From Tieghemiomyces parasiticus (Eukaryota; Kickxellomycota; Dimargaritomycetes; Dimargaritales; Dimargaritaceae), in NCBI GenBank assembly GCA_027575765.1, contig JANBPT010000064.1:22619-86618 (forward strand): a DNA stretch of 64,000 bases, read 5' to 3'. Positions within the stretch are counted from its first letter, which is position 1. Each line of letters opens with the position of its first letter. The notes under the pieces are model-generated. The model was not told the origin of the DNA and ran no database searches. It saw nothing but the letters and a program-made list of their open reading frames with translations. The position numbers and the translations under genes are program-made. Positions 43,314 through 59,480 of this stretch are shown here, piece by piece.

Positions 43314-44509
43314 ATGGCCGCCAAGATGCACAAGGACGACTGGGCGGAGGACGTCGAGGACTTCGGTAAGCCAGATCTGCCCTGACACTGGGACCCCTCG
43401 CCACTCTCCCCCTCCCCCAATGCCCGGCGCACCGGGAAGTTTCGCTGGCCTCGCTGGTTTTAGTGCTCTACGGAGTACGGCATTCTCGGGGAGACAGGGC
43501 CGTCCATCTCTATCGCCACAACCTGCTAATCGGCTACCCCCACTGCATCGCCGCAATTGTCTCCACCCCCACAGAGGACCAGCCCACTATCACCGAGGAA
43601 GATGGCATTAAAACGATTGTCGAATACCGGACGAACGACGACGGCCGCAAGGTCAAGGTACGTCCACTTTGTAGTTGCCATAAGCACAGCTAACCGACTT
43701 ACCTAACATTGTCTGGCGTCTGACTCACTAATATGATACCCTTATACTCCTCCTCTCCACCCACCCTAATTCAGGTCACGCGTAAGATCAAAATGAAGCT
43801 GGTGACCGAGATGGTTAACAAGGTCGTGGCGGAGCGCAAGAAGCTGGCTAAGTTCGGCCTGGAGGCCGGTAAGAAGCCCGGTCCGGACCCGGCCACGACC
43901 TCGCTCGGCGACCAGGTCTACCTCAAGCTGCAGATTGGTTTCACGGACACCAACGAGGACGAGTCCCAAAACAAGCTGCGGAGCAGCCTCAAGGGCAAGA
44001 ACATTGTGTGCCGTATCTGCAAGGGCGAACATTTCACGTCCAAGTGCCCCTACAAGGACACCCTGCAGCCCCTCCAGGACCTGGCTTCAGCCAACGAGCC
44101 CGCCGTCCCGGCCGCCGAGGAGGATGCCGGTACGGCCGACGCCGCCGGTGGTCCCGGTGGAAAATCCGCCTACGTGCCACCACATCTCCGCAACCGCGGC
44201 CCCGGTGGGACCGGTCCGGCCGGTGCCTCCATGGACGGTCCCCGCGAGCGGCGGGACGACAACCCCACCCTCCGCATCACGAACCTGTCGGAGGATACCG
44301 AGGAGGCCGACCTCCAGGAACTGTGCCGCCCGTTCGGCTCCCTCGCCCGGGTGTTCCTCTCCAAGGACCGGGAGACCGGCATGTGCCGTGGCTACGCCTT
44401 CGTCAGTTACTACGACAAGGCCGATGCCGAGCGCGCCATGGCCGCCCTCAGCGGGTTCGGTTATGACAACCTTATCCTCCACGTCGAGTGGGCCAAGGCT
44501 GCCAACTAA
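43314..44509 (+). CDS. TIF35: Translation initiation factor eIF3 subunit g (Tif35)
   Basis: Three exons, 43314-43365, 43575-43657 and 43775-44509, give 289 aa. The N-terminus MAAKMHKDDWAEDVEDFGED is followed by IKTIVEYRTNDDGRKVKVTR, KIKMKLVTEMVNKVVAERK and the zinc knuckle CRICKGEHFTSKCPYKD (Cys-x2-Cys-x4-His-x4-Cys). AYVPPHLRNRGPGG precedes a C-terminal RRM with RNP2 LRITNLS and RNP1 RGYAFVSYY. eIF3g binds eIF3i and eIF3b near the mRNA entry channel and helps scanning and reinitiation. Length and order fit fungi (yeast Tif35 274). eIF3b is also in this window. Donors are GTAAGC and GTACGT; acceptors are ACAG and TTCAG. Confidence 0.97.
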
Positions 44510-45173
44510 ATGTGGATTTTTGGCGGCTACTGCGCGTCTGGTTCCAACGGATCCAACATTCGTATTCGTTTACCTGGCCGTGGGAGGGCTTCTGGCTTCA
44601 TTTCGCTCCTTTTTTTTTGGCACACTTGTTCTGTTTTCGTAGCGTCGCATTAAAAATTAGCGCTGCACGGTCCCTCAATGTTAAGTTGGCTTGTATGAAG
44701 CTCAAGGCTACTGGGAGTTTCGGCCCCTAGCTGGGTCACTGATGAGGAGTTGTGATCTCTGTGAAGATTTTCGCTGGTAGGATGTATGTTGTGCAGGGCC
44801 AATTGGCCACAATTGTTGGGAAGTCCAGCACCCCGAACCCTGGTTATCATTGGTAATTTAGGTGGAAGTTACAATGCCTCCATATGCACGGTAGTTGAAA
44901 ACTGACCCGGAAAGCCTGTCACCTTGGAAGAGAATCCGTCAAATTCCGGCGTTAGAGAATTCTCTCCGTTAGTATTCCATGTTGGCTGCTAACCCGTGCC
45001 AAATCGAACGGTTTAGTGATGCGTCGTTCATTCGACCAACGGTTTTCGTAACGCGTTATTTCCTCATCTCTAGAATTTTCAGTACGACCCGCTCGCCGTA
45101 GCCCGAGATACTATACCCGATTTCTACCCACCCCTCCAGTAGTTCGATTCGGCCGCTTAGTCGAGAGATCGCC
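44510..45173. other. Intergenic region eIF3g/mitochondrial PheRS
   Basis: 3' flank of eIF3g and promoter of the PheRS gene. No gene was recognised. Confidence 0.45.
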
Positions 45174-46795
45174 ATGCTCCTCCGCGCCTGCCTAACGACC
45201 TGCTATATTCAGCCGGTCCGCATGCTAGGTGGTGTCCGACTCACGCCAGCCAGCTCGCGGGCCTTCAAAGCCGTATCGTATCGGTCACAGGCTGCCCAGC
45301 CCGCAGCGTCACCTACTGCCCAGCCAGGTAAGTGTCAGCCAGGGTCCTCTTCTTTAAACAGAGAGTGTCATGTCCCCTTTATGGCTACGGTACTAGGCGT
45401 AATCTAATAGGAACCCCAACCACTCCCCCATATCCCGAAACTGAAGGCGTCAGCAAAACCACCGCCGGGTCTGCCCCTCTGCAGGTCCTCGGGCAGACCT
45501 TCCCGACGGACGCCTGGACCAACCTGACACCCTCGATCGCCTCCAAGACGGATCGCAAGCTGCACCTCATTCCGGGCCACCCATTGGGCATCCTTAAACA
45601 GCTCATATTCGACCAGTTTCCAGGCTACGCCTACTTGGATACCCTACCCCCGGTTGTCACCACCGAGGCAAACTTTGATTCACTGTTAATCCCCACAGAC
45701 CACCCGAGCCGCAGCCGGCACGATGCCTACTATCTGAACGCCACCACCATGCTCCGCAGCCACACCTCGGCGCACCAACTTGAGGTCCTCCGTGACCACG
45801 GCCATCGTGCCTTTCTGGTCGCCGCCGACGTGTACCGTCGTGACGAGATCGACGCCAGCCACTACCCGGTGTTCCACCAGATGGAGGGCGTCCGCGCCTT
45901 CTCTCCGACCGAACGAGCCGATGGGACTATCCAGCGTGAGATCGCCGCCATGCAAGAAACCATCCGACGTGCCGGCGTCACCGCTACCGAGGACAACCTA
46001 GTCGGACAATCCGACCGGGCCGCATTACAGCCCGAGCACACTGGGCAGGCCGACGAGGTGTACCCCGTGATTGACCACCTCAAGACGTCGCTCAACTACT
46101 GGGTCGCCGGAATCTTTGGGCGCATGGCCCGCTACCACGAGGCCACGGGGCGACCAGACCTCGCCGAGCGACTAGGCACGACCGACCGGATCCCGGTCCG
46201 CTGGATCGAGGGCAATTTCCCGTTTACCACCCCCAGCTGGGAGATGGAGGTGCTCTACCAGGGCGCCTGGCTCGAGATTTGTGGGTGTGGGATCATGAAA
46301 CAGAAGATCATGGACGACGCGGGCCTGCAGGACCATATTGGGTGGGCCGCCGGGTTCGGTCTCGAACGATTGGCTATGGTACTGTTCGATATCCCGGACA
46401 TTCGTCTCTTCTGGAGTGAGGACCCCCGTTTCCTCGAACAGTTCCGACCGGGTACGATTACCCAGTTCGCACCGTTTTCCAAGTACCCACCCTGTCCCAA
46501 AGATATCAGTTTCTGGGTACCCACCCTCCTGGCCTCTGCGGGAAGTGACGCGGCCACCGAGACCGGTTTCCATGAGAACGACCTTATGGACTTGGTCCGT
46601 GAGATCGCCCAGGACCTAGTTGAGGATGTTAAGTTGGTTGACCGGTTCGCGCACCCCAAGACCGGCCAGACCAGTTTGTGCTATCGAATTGTGTACCGCT
46701 CCATGGACCGCAGTGTCACGAACGAGGAAATCAACGAGCTCCAGGAGCGGGTCCGGACCCGGGTGGCCGAGCAGCTAGGGGTCACCCTGCGCTGA
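45174..46795 (+). CDS. MSF1: Phenylalanine--tRNA ligase, mitochondrial
   Basis: Two exons, 45174-45327 and 45411-46795, give 512 aa. The N-terminus is basic and Ser/Ala-rich (RACLTTCYIQPVRMLGGVRL), as in a mitochondrial presequence. The class II core shows LHLIPGHPLGILKQLI, LRSHTSAHQLEVLRDHG (motif 2 area), WMEVLYQ-type active site EMEVLYQGAWLEICGCGIM, and motif 3 GFGLERLAMVLFDIPDIRLF. The C-terminal FDX-ACB anticodon-binding domain covers FAPFSKYPPCPKDISFWVPT to the end. This single-chain enzyme charges mitochondrial tRNA-Phe. The acceptor TAATAG at 45410 was preferred since it keeps phase and has a TACTAG element just upstream; an AAG at 45444-45446 would also keep phase and shorten the linker by 12 residues. 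Confidence 0.94.
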
Positions 46796-47084
46796 CGCCT
46801 GGGCTCAAACGGTAAACGCGTGCAAGGAACTTTCTACTGTGACATCCGGTGGTTGTCTATTTGATTCCTCCAATGAGGCTAGTCAGTACCAACTTTACTA
46901 ACAAAAGCTCAAAACGAATATAGTGTAGAAATAAACAAGGGCAAAAAGCACCCAGAGTGCGGGCATACTCAAGCGTGGACATTGGAGACGAAAGACAAAC
47001 GGGGGAGGGGCGCTAATGGAGAGAGTGGGAGAAAGCAGGGAAGGCAAGCGAGCGGCAGTCCGCGGACCAAGAACGCGATCGGGC
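46796..47084. other. Convergent intergenic region PheRS/SRP54
   Basis: 3' flanks of two convergent genes. Nothing was recognised. Confidence 0.45.
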
Positions 47085-49970
<2,886 letters not shown>

Positions 49971-50440
49971 CGTGGTGAATTAGTGCTGAGTGCGGATGGG
50001 ACAGTTGAAATGAAGGAGCGGAAGAAGAGCAGAGAGGTGGTGAGGAAGGAGATGGAGGACGAGGCGGGGTTGTGAATGCCAGAGAATAATGGACCTGGGA
50101 GTAGGAAGATTGAGGACGTCGAATTGAGCAGAGCTGGTGTGTGACCATGGCACGACACGTAGGCCGGCCAGGGACGGCAGGGAGGATCTCTGTCGGTTTC
50201 TCGGGGATACTGAGTGGCCCTTCTAGCTTCCGCAAACCCCAAGGTATAGTTTGATGGTTGGTGTGAGGTCGAAGTGGTTTATTGCTATCGGAGACCCGAC
50301 AAGTTGAAAAGAATTGGAAAGCACAGAATACACGCTGGCGCCGCTATCGTCTTTATTCGTGGCGCCCGTTCGATGGCGGGTGAGGGGCCTGAAACTATCA
50401 TCCGCCCCGCCGCTAAACACCACCTGGAAAGAGAGTCCGC
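49971..50440. other. Intergenic region SRP54/proteasome alpha5
   Basis: SRP54 promoter and proteasome gene 3' flank. No gene was recognised. Confidence 0.45.
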
Positions 50441-51943
<1,503 letters not shown>

Positions 51944-53885
51944 CTAACCCGTCTTGGATTTGGCCACCGGAGGCCGGTTGTAGAGCCAAATGGCGCAGAA
52001 TGCGAGGAAGCTGACCATGAGTGACGCGGCGCTGGCGTAGTACGGGAAGGCGGCGGTGAGATAACGCGGGTAGTCATTATGCTTGAATGGCAGGATGGAC
52101 ACAATGTCCAGCTGCTGGACGCGGGTGAGGCCGGTACGCAGGAAGTCTAGCTTGAAGGTGAAGACACCGTACACGTCGGGAAGCTTGAAGGCCGCCGAGT
52201 ATACTGCGGTGGTGGCCGTGGTATGTTCCAATGGTAGGGTCTTGCGCAGATACGGGTCGATCATCACCGCCTCGAACTGCACACCGTCATTGCGGAACGG
52301 GTGCCACTTGTCGTCGTAGTACTCACTGAGCTCGGCCGTGTAGACCTGACGAGTGTCAGTGGGGAAGGTACGGGGGTGGGAAAAGAGGGGGGAGTATATG
52401 GTCAGCAAAGATCGTTTCCTACGGCGCTTGGGTCCTGACGTGCAGTATCCTAACAATCACTCGGGCCGGCAGTGGACGCCGTACTTACAATATCGTCACT
52501 GACCCGGAAGGACGTCGGATTATTCTCGGGAACAGGCTCGCCGGCCTTGTGGTAGGTGACGCTACGTAGCTTCACCACCCCCTTCTCGTGGAAGGCCCAG
52601 GCGGAAATATCGTCGGCAAATTTGGCATTCCCCGCGGGGACCTGCGCGTTCGTGGTGCTCCCCGTACCGGCCGGCAACTCGGTCTGGAAGAAGGTATTAC
52701 TGAACAGCCGCGGCGAGCCGGCTACGACCACGCGGGCGTTGTTGTGGGCCTGAAACGCGCTGACCAGGTGGAGTTTACCGGCGGCGAGGACGGTGTCTTT
52801 ACCCGAAACTGACTGGCCCTCTGAGGTGTCGAAGGAGTAGGTGGTTGGGTAGCCACTGAGCACGGGCCACACGAGAGGGGCCTGCGGGCCGGGCAGAACG
52901 CGGTGGGCCACCCCTTGGAATAACACGGGCGCGCCCTGGCGTACGCTGTCGCCGACGATGGCCGTGGCGTTGGCGTTGAAGTTGTCAGCAAGCAACCAGG
53001 AATGGGTCTCAGCCTCGTCTTCCAAGTGAGCGGGTCCAAGCGGAAGGTAGTGGAAGTGGTCAATCACTATGTTGCCACGAACATCAAAATCCACACCCAG
53101 TTGCTTGACAAAGTCGCGCTGCGCGCCACCGAAATCCGTCCCGGCCGTCAGCAATAGATTGCCGCCGTCATCGAGAAACTCGATGAGTGTTTTGGCGTTG
53201 ACCTCGGGCGAAATCCCTAAATAAATGTAAATGGTACCGAGAGTGTAAAAAAAGGGAAACCCTCTAAGGTGGTGGGTAAGTTTTGAATGGGCGCTAGAGA
53301 CCTGTAAGGGCAGATAGAGCGCTGGCCAAGGCAGACAATACATGTCGGCCGATTAACTTACGCTTGGCTTTGGGTGCAAGTAGAATGAGATGGTCGTACT
53401 GGCGTTCACCGTAGGAGAAGAGCTTTAACGAGGCCGCGTTGACGGCCTCGATGGCGACCTGAAAACCGCGACCTGGATAGTGGAATCGTTCAGAGTGGGG
53501 AATGACATGATTAGTCTCGCATAGACTGGGCTGCGCCAGTTGGAGTCTGCCATTCTACACTAATACCTGGTCAGGTAAGCCCGCTGTAAACAAACAAGTG
53601 GTCTAGGGCTTAGGATACCATACAAACGACGGCAATCCTGGGGGTTAATCAACCAAGGTAGCAATGGGGGAGTATAATTCGACGGACCCCGACGCACCTG
53701 AAGGTTGTAGACCTTGTAAACGTACCTTTTAGCGAGTCGATAAAGTTGCTGTACTCATCCGTAGACTTAGAATCAGCTTTAGGCAATACGACCAGGAGGC
53801 GGTCGCCGGTCAACGACTTGGCCGTGGCGAAGGTGAAGGCACTGGTAAGCGCAGCGGTCGCCGCGAGAAAAGTGCTGAGCCGCAT
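51944..53885 (-). CDS. WBP1: Oligosaccharyltransferase 48-kDa subunit (OST48/Wbp1)
   Basis: Four exons, 53885-53726, 53472-53362, 53216-52489 and 52345-51944, give 466 aa. A signal peptide (MRLSTFLAATAALTSAFTFA) is followed by the lumenal domain: GDRLLVVLPKADSKSTDEYS, FSYGERQYDHLILLAPKAK, VKTL-like NAKTLIEFLDDGGNLLLTAG, and FHEKGVVKLRSVTYHKAGE. Near the C-terminus lie PFKHNDYPRYLTAAFPYYAS and one membrane helix (SLMVSFLAFCAIWLYNRP), then a short cytosolic tail with Lys near the end (KSKTG). OST48 is a non-catalytic subunit of the ER complex that adds N-glycans to nascent proteins. The order and length match human DDOST (456). Exon 2 is 111 nt. Confidence 0.95.
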
Positions 53886-54579
53886 TACGGGACGGGAAGG
53901 TATACAACCGACGGGTGGGTACGGGAGGTGACGGGATGGACTGTCGCAGATGGGCGGTTGCCGGAACTAGAAAAGTCGATGAGATTAAACACGGAATGAG
54001 CCCTACGCCTAGATGGACTAGTGAGGTGGTGTGTTTAGAGTTGTCAACTGACAGATGACTCGCTGGGTCCCCCACGGCTGATGGTGTCGTCCGCGGGAGG
54101 TCCCACTGCGTACTCTGCTGCTACACTCTACCCTTCCCCTTCTCCTGCCCCCCGAGCTGTCTTACTGGAAACATTTTTGACCTAGCAGAATGGCAGTAGG
54201 GTCCTTTCTCGGTATTGATCGCAAGGCTAAGGAGCCAGCCGCAGGACCTATGGCTTCCTCCCCCAGTGTAAGGATCACTCCTAGCAGGGATTCGATAAAA
54301 GACGGCTGGCGACTACAGAGGCTATGAGCCGTCGCCTTCCTAGCGCCGACACATCGTGGATACCATGCCTAGGCCAATTATTTTGTCCTACAGGTTTACA
54401 GACATCAAAAAGATACTATTTATCAATACAGAGGTAATCGCAGTGTCCAAAAAGAGTGCGAAGTATGATCATGCGCAATTCTGCAAAAATCGGAATATGC
54501 AATGGCGGTGACTCATTAACCAATCTAGGCCGAAGCTGTCCAAAGGTAATGATTGTGTATGGTGACAGCCCTGAGCAGG
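53886..54579. other. Intergenic region OST48/mitochondrial carrier
   Basis: OST48 promoter and carrier gene 3' flank. No gene was recognised. Confidence 0.45.
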
Positions 54580-56164
54580 CTAGCCACGGCGGTCGCGCCG
54601 GGCCCAGTAAGAGTTGGTCAGCTTTTCGAGCACCATAAAGGTGATGATGGTGTGCGGGCCGAGCCGCGAGAAGGATGGCAACCAGCCCTTAAATAACGCC
54701 ATGGAGCCCTCGTGACGCACAGTCTGCACCAGGGCATCGATGGCACCGCGGTATCGCCCGTCACGGGAACTGTTCATGATGCGTGTCTTAATCACATCGA
54801 CTGGAGAGCACACGGTGGTAGCAAACACGCCCGCCAGGACACTGGCTGCGAAGTGAGTGGTGGTCGCAGCCTCGTCAAAGTAAGGTGTGGAGACGAGATA
54901 CTGTTTGATGAAGTCGTAGCTGGCGAGTTGCGAACACGTCATAAGGACCGCCCGGTTCATGTTGGGACCTAGGCCGCGGAAGAGCGTGAGAACGCCCTCC
55001 TCTCGGCTGATCCGGAGCAGGCCATCCAGTGCGTGCTTATAGTTGCGCCGCCGCGCTGCTGGAAGCTGGCCGTCATTCTGCATGCGCACGTTGACAATGT
55101 CTGCCGGGTTACCGAAGCCACCGCCCACTATGCCTAGAATGGATGATAAGAAGAGGAGGGGGGAGTCGTGGTTGAAGGTATGGGGGCCAGAAGCGGGTGA
55201 GGGGAGGGGGGATGCTGGAGAACGTGTTAAGCGGCGTCTCGGCCGTCAAACGGGTGACCTAGGCTAGGTGACTACAAGGTTGGGAAAACTCGGCTTACCT
55301 GCTATGGACGCCGCCAATAGCATCTTGTACACGGGGGTCTTGGCTGGGAAGATAGGGTTGTTGGATATTTGAAGGCCAAATAGATGAGTGGTATCGGTTA
55401 AGTAAGAGCCACGGTCCCTCTCAAGGATGGCGGAAGGATCAGTTATCGACATTTCGGCGCAAGGTGTCCCGCCTGACTCCGGCCATTCAATAGCCGACAC
55501 TCACTTTCGTCTTCCCGGGCAAATTTGTGCTTGAGGTAATCATAAGTGCCGAAACGCACGGTCGAGTACGTCTAGTCAAAAGAGCGAGGTTAAGGGCGCA
55601 CGGGGGTGATGCAGAACAGTGTAAGTAGGGTAAGCCATCGCTACCACAAGCTTGGAGATTCTAGGCTTTCAGTAGCACCCGACGCCTGATATTATCTACG
55701 AAGCCATAAGGTAAGCACTTACCGCTTGGCGTAGGATACTCGCACTGAGACCATTAAAAAGGGCTAGCAGGCCTTCGTGCCGGCCAATGTAAAGCAAGGT
55801 ACGCACCATGCCACGGCCTTTGGTGTCCTGGGTCTGTAAGCGCACTTTGACCAAGTCGAGCGGGTGCGTACACACCGTGGCGAAGCTGGCCGCGAGCCCT
55901 AGTTGGTGTGGGGGGGTCATGCATATATCACGGTAATTCAGACAAGGTTAATAAAATTGCCACCTCGGCTGGCAAATTGAGCCTGTGTTGGTACGAGGGT
56001 TGATCGTGAGCCGGGACAATGATTTTCGCCTTCTCTAAGGCAGTAGGTTTACCATGTCCTTGCGGAGTTGAGAGCTACACAATCGGGTGACGCCTAGGTC
56101 CCAGGGTGGCCAGAGCTAACCTACCGCCAAAATAGAACGGCGCGGGTTGTTTATGCGAAGCCAT
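54580..56164 (-). CDS. Mitochondrial carrier, dicarboxylate type (Dic1-like)
   Basis: Five exons, 56164-56125, 55898-55723, 55571-55505, 55343-55299 and 55133-54580, give 293 aa in consistent phases. The three carrier signatures are HPLDLVKVRLQ, NPADIVNVRMQ and SPVDVIKTRIM, each followed by the usual helix pair with GL/GW (FNGLSASILRQ, FRGLGPNMNRAV, FKGWLPSFSRLG). The matrix and contact residues RMQND and MTCSQLASYDFIK resemble yeast Dic1 and the animal dicarboxylate carrier, which exchange malate or succinate for phosphate across the inner membrane. Exons 1 and 4 are only 40 and 45 nt. The substrate is inferred by similarity; other members of the DIC/UCP/oxoglutarate branch are possible. Confidence 0.9.
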
Positions 56165-57071
56165 GGGTGCCTTTGCGCAAAATGAGAGGACGTGGTGATT
56201 GAAAGAGAAGCAATGGCACACGACGGAGTAGCCAAGCAATGCGCTGTCGACCGGTGGTGAATAACCTAGGAGGGTCTACGTCTCAGGTGTTGGAGCTGGG
56301 TGCGACGGTCACGAAGGAGGTTTGGGGCTACTGGGAATCGGAGCAACCTGGGGTAAGGATGACTAGGTGAAGAGGGACATGAGCGATAGGAACCAGGGTT
56401 CCTGGTCAGAGTAGCAAATAATAATAATAATATCAGGAGACGAGGGTAGAACAGACACGTATGAACTGGTCGAGCTGGCGTGGTTCTTTTAACCAGAGCG
56501 CTGGGTACAACTGGAGACGGACGTGGCTCGGTACTGCAGTGAGAAAGGTGGATGATATATACTAGGAAAAGTTCGTGGGCAACAGAGGGGCGGTGGACAC
56601 AGGACAGCGCTACTAACCTGGACCAATGGTAGGGATCGGTGTACCTTAGGAGCTCGTGATTTTGCCCCCTCCCTTGCCCACGACCTCGGGGCCTTCCGTG
56701 ACGGTACATCAAGACCAGTTTTGCAACGGGTGGCTAATTATGAATAGCCATCAACTCTGGTGCCAACCCTCCAAATACCTTGCTGTCAACCCCACCCGGC
56801 TCGTAGTAAGCACGCCACACCAACAATCACATTATGGCCGAGATACCCTCGGGTTAGAGGGAATTGCTCAACCCGGGTATATTGGTTAAATCGACCCGTA
56901 CAGCGTATTAGCCGCGCAGGGCGTGGTTGCTAGAATGGTAATTGGGGCAGAAGTAAAAGAAACCTTTGTTTAATACAAGGGATACCCAGATTTAGAACGA
57001 AATAAGTCTCAGACAGGGTCTCGTGGTGAAAGAGTGAAGGGGAGTGTATGGACTCTTGTCAGGTTGGTGGC
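56165..57071. other. Intergenic region mitochondrial carrier/RPS8
   Basis: Carrier gene promoter and RPS8 3' flank. One ORF here is low complexity and unlike any family. No gene was recognised. Confidence 0.4.
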
Positions 57072-58114
57072 TTATTTCTTGGACTTGATCCGCTTGACGT
57101 AAAAGTCGAGCTCCTCACCCTCAAGGACGTAGCCGTCGGCGCGACCGCACTGGCCAGGGCGGGACGTGATCTTGGCGTAGAGACGACCAGTCTGGAACTG
57201 CTCCTCGAGGGCGGGCGAAACCTTGCCGTTCTCCTGGCGCTTCTTGATCTTCGACATGACAGACTCGGAACGCTTCTTGAAGAGCACGTCCTTCTCCTTG
57301 TCCTCCTCGCTCAGACCCTCCAGCTGGTACTGCTTACGGCCCAGAGGGAGCACGTAGTGCGACTCGTACCAGTTGCGGAAGGGAGTGGCGTCAATCTGCA
57401 CAACGGCCGACTTGACCAGGGTGTTGGTACGGACCAGCTCGTTGCTGGTGGCGTTGAACACCACGGACAGGATGCGGGTCTTGTGGGCGATGGCCTCAGA
57501 ACCCCAGGAGAAGTTACCGGCCTCCAGGCGGAGAGCGCGGAACTTCTCGTTGCCACCGCGGGTGCGCACGGGGTGGATACGCTTGCCACCGAGCTTGGTG
57601 TTAGCGGGCTGACGTCCGAGATCAAACTTTCTCTTCTTGCGGTAGTGGGCGCGTTTGGCGCCGGTGTGGCTGCGCTTATGGCGCGAGGAGCGGCTGATAC
57701 CTGTGGGGAGATGAATGGGTAGCGGAGATGAGGGATGTGGAGCAGGTCAGTATAGATCCGAGTGGGGCGATTCAAGATCACCTCGTCAGAAAATTGTGGA
57801 GTCGTCGCTGGCCGACACGGCGCAGTTGGGCCCCAGCTCAATCGGTCTGTGCCAAAATCTATCAACCGATCCATCCGTCAGCCGTTTGGCATCCACGGCC
57901 ACGACAATAGCGACGACCTTGGCATGAGAGAGGTCATCCAATCGGCAGGCGGTCAGATGGATGGATGGATGGATAGCATAGGCAATCCGACACAGCAGGG
58001 ACCGTACTGGCGGGAGGGGGACTGAACCTGCCGACTGCGCTGGTATGAGCTGCGCGTGTACGGGCGGCGTAACGATGGGCTGGGTCACTGAAGCGGGCGA
58101 CGATGCTTACCCAT
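57072..58114 (-). CDS. RPS8: 40S ribosomal protein S8 (eS8)
   Basis: Two exons, 58114-58111 (ATG plus one base) and 57700-57072, give 210 aa. Splicing restores [20 protein letters not shown], the invariant S8 start. Conserved blocks are [60 protein letters not shown] and [21 protein letters not shown]8 is a body protein of the small subunit that binds 18S rRNA. The intron is long for this genome (410 nt, 57701-58110) and holds an ATGG tetranucleotide run at 57956-57974. It is the first of two neighbouring ribosomal protein genes on this strand. A TCACGTGA site lies 401 bp upstream and a CCT tract about 120 bp upstream. Confidence 0.97.
57956..57974. repeat. ATGG tetranucleotide run in RPS8 intron
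   Basis: About five copies of ATGG on the + strand. A shorter GGAT run also occurs at about 59.85 kb. Confidence 0.7.
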
Positions 58115-58230
58115 CTTGGACTATTCGGAAAGTTGGGGACAATAAAGTCAGACGAGGGGAAAAGGAGGAGCCTCAACGTCAAGTCAATAGACACCTTTAT
58201 GGTTGTTAGATATCCTTTCGCCGCGCACTC

Positions 58231-58287
58231 CCCTCCTCCTCCTCCTCCTCCTCCTCCTCCTCCTCCTCCTCCTCCTCCCCCTCCTCC
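58231..58287. repeat. CCT trinucleotide tract in RPS8 promoter or 5' UTR
   Basis: About 18 nearly uninterrupted CCT/TCC units, one interruption near the right end. On the RPS8 sense strand it is a purine GGA tract, 117-173 bp before the ATG. Confidence 0.85.
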
Positions 58288-58514
58288 CATGGTAGTCCTG
58301 AGATCAGGGCCATGGGCTTGGCCAGCCCGACAAAAAAAATGACGGCCGGGCGGCATGGTTGGCTGGCGGAGGCATCTAATTGCCGAGGGGCCAGCCCGCT
58401 GGCTCGCCTTACTTAGCAGTTTATTCCCATGGTGGGTGAATTTAGGTAGACAAAATTAGTCACAGACCTACGATACCTCAAGCCACTCTCCCGGCTTGGC
58501 TTGCGCTGCTAACC

Positions 58515-58522
58515 TCACGTGA
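58515..58522. promoter_or_regulatory. TCACGTGA octamer upstream of RPS8
   Basis: A palindromic E-box-type site 401 bp before the RPS8 ATG. Confidence 0.5.
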
Positions 58523-59291
58523 CGGGAGTTTCGGCAATTGGAAAGCCCTACACCACTTACCCCTGCCAGACACGTTAACCATTGTTCGGCATGAGTGGTG
58601 CCGGTATTGGGTGAACCAGGTTGTTTCAATGGTAGCGCAAACTGATTTCGACATCAGCCACGGCTGTTGTTCGGCAACGCAATCGGTGCTGTGACTACAG
58701 GGTGTTGCGGCGAACCGTAACATTACGACGCCTAACTGTCGAATAGGGGATTTAAACTTCACAGCGGGCGCCTCTGACGCGAACAGCTTGATGACTACAC
58801 AAACACCATACCAAGCTATGTGGTACAATCCGCAAGGTATCCTTCAACTGCGTAGAATGTCTGTTTAATTAGATAACGGACGTGATGGCCTTAACCTGGC
58901 CCCTCCAATAAATGTAGCGCACCAAAGTGGACGGACCACATCGGCGAAAGTCAATTGAGAACCACAAAACGAGGTCTAGGGTGTCAGGCGACGGCAGTCT
59001 GAATTTTGACATTACTTGTGACTGCGTTAGACCTCGTTCATCCCGTACCAAGCTCATCAGCCAACAAAGGCCTGGTTGCCCAGCCGCTCTTAGGGTACGC
59101 CACACACACGGTAGAAATTTGATCGAAATACATGGCTAATCCCTAAATCGTTAGGTGCACTGGACCGAGTATTTCGTATGTTTAATGGGGAAGACTACAA
59201 GACGTACCGAGCCGTCAGCCAAGGGAGCGGCGGAGAATCGTGCCATGAGGACGACACCGCCGGCGAGAGCACACACCCGAGGACGTCGGCT

Positions 59292-59480
59292 TTAAGCCTG
59301 GGCCTCAGCAGCGGCCTTCTTGGCCTTGATCATACCGAGCGTGGCGTAACGCTGGTTGCGGCGGAACTTGGGGCACACGTGGCGGAGAGAAGGCTTCAGG
59401 CCAGTCTTGGGCTTCTTGATACCATTGCGGTGAGCCTTGGCGTTCTGGTTGTGGTTGGTGTGGTTCTTGGACTTGGACAT
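59292..59480 (-). CDS. RPL29: 60S ribosomal protein L29 (eL29)
   Basis: A 62-aa ORF with the full, near-invariant eL29 sequence: [40 protein letters not shown] and [15 protein letters not shown]. eL29 is a small basic protein of the 60S surface; yeast Rpl29 has 59 residues. Directly before the ATG the gene strand reads CTCTACTCAG then AATATTCACC, which looks like a 3' splice site, with CTAACTC further up. A 5' UTR intron is therefore likely, with donor perhaps at GTATAG near 59.57 kb. That part is inferred only. The next TCACGTGA lies 683 bp upstream. Confidence 0.96.
   Translation of the reverse strand: MSKSKNHTNHNQNAKAHRNGIKKPKTGLKPSLRHVCPKFRRNQRYATLGMIKAKKAAAEAQA

Larger units (their letters stand above)
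58115..59291. other. Intergenic region RPS8/RPL29
   Basis: RPS8 promoter and RPL29 3' flank. It holds the CCT tract and a TCACGTGA octamer. No gene was recognised. Confidence 0.5.

Noticed and set aside
45411..45446. Alternative acceptor AAG at 45444-45446 for mitochondrial PheRS exon 2
   Set aside because: It keeps phase, but AAG is a poorer acceptor than TAG at 45410 and lies further from the TACTAG element.
57701..58110. Possible snoRNA in the long RPS8 intron
   Set aside because: Only weak C/D-like boxes (GGATGA, CTGA) and short stems were found, with no convincing terminal stem, H box or rRNA target.
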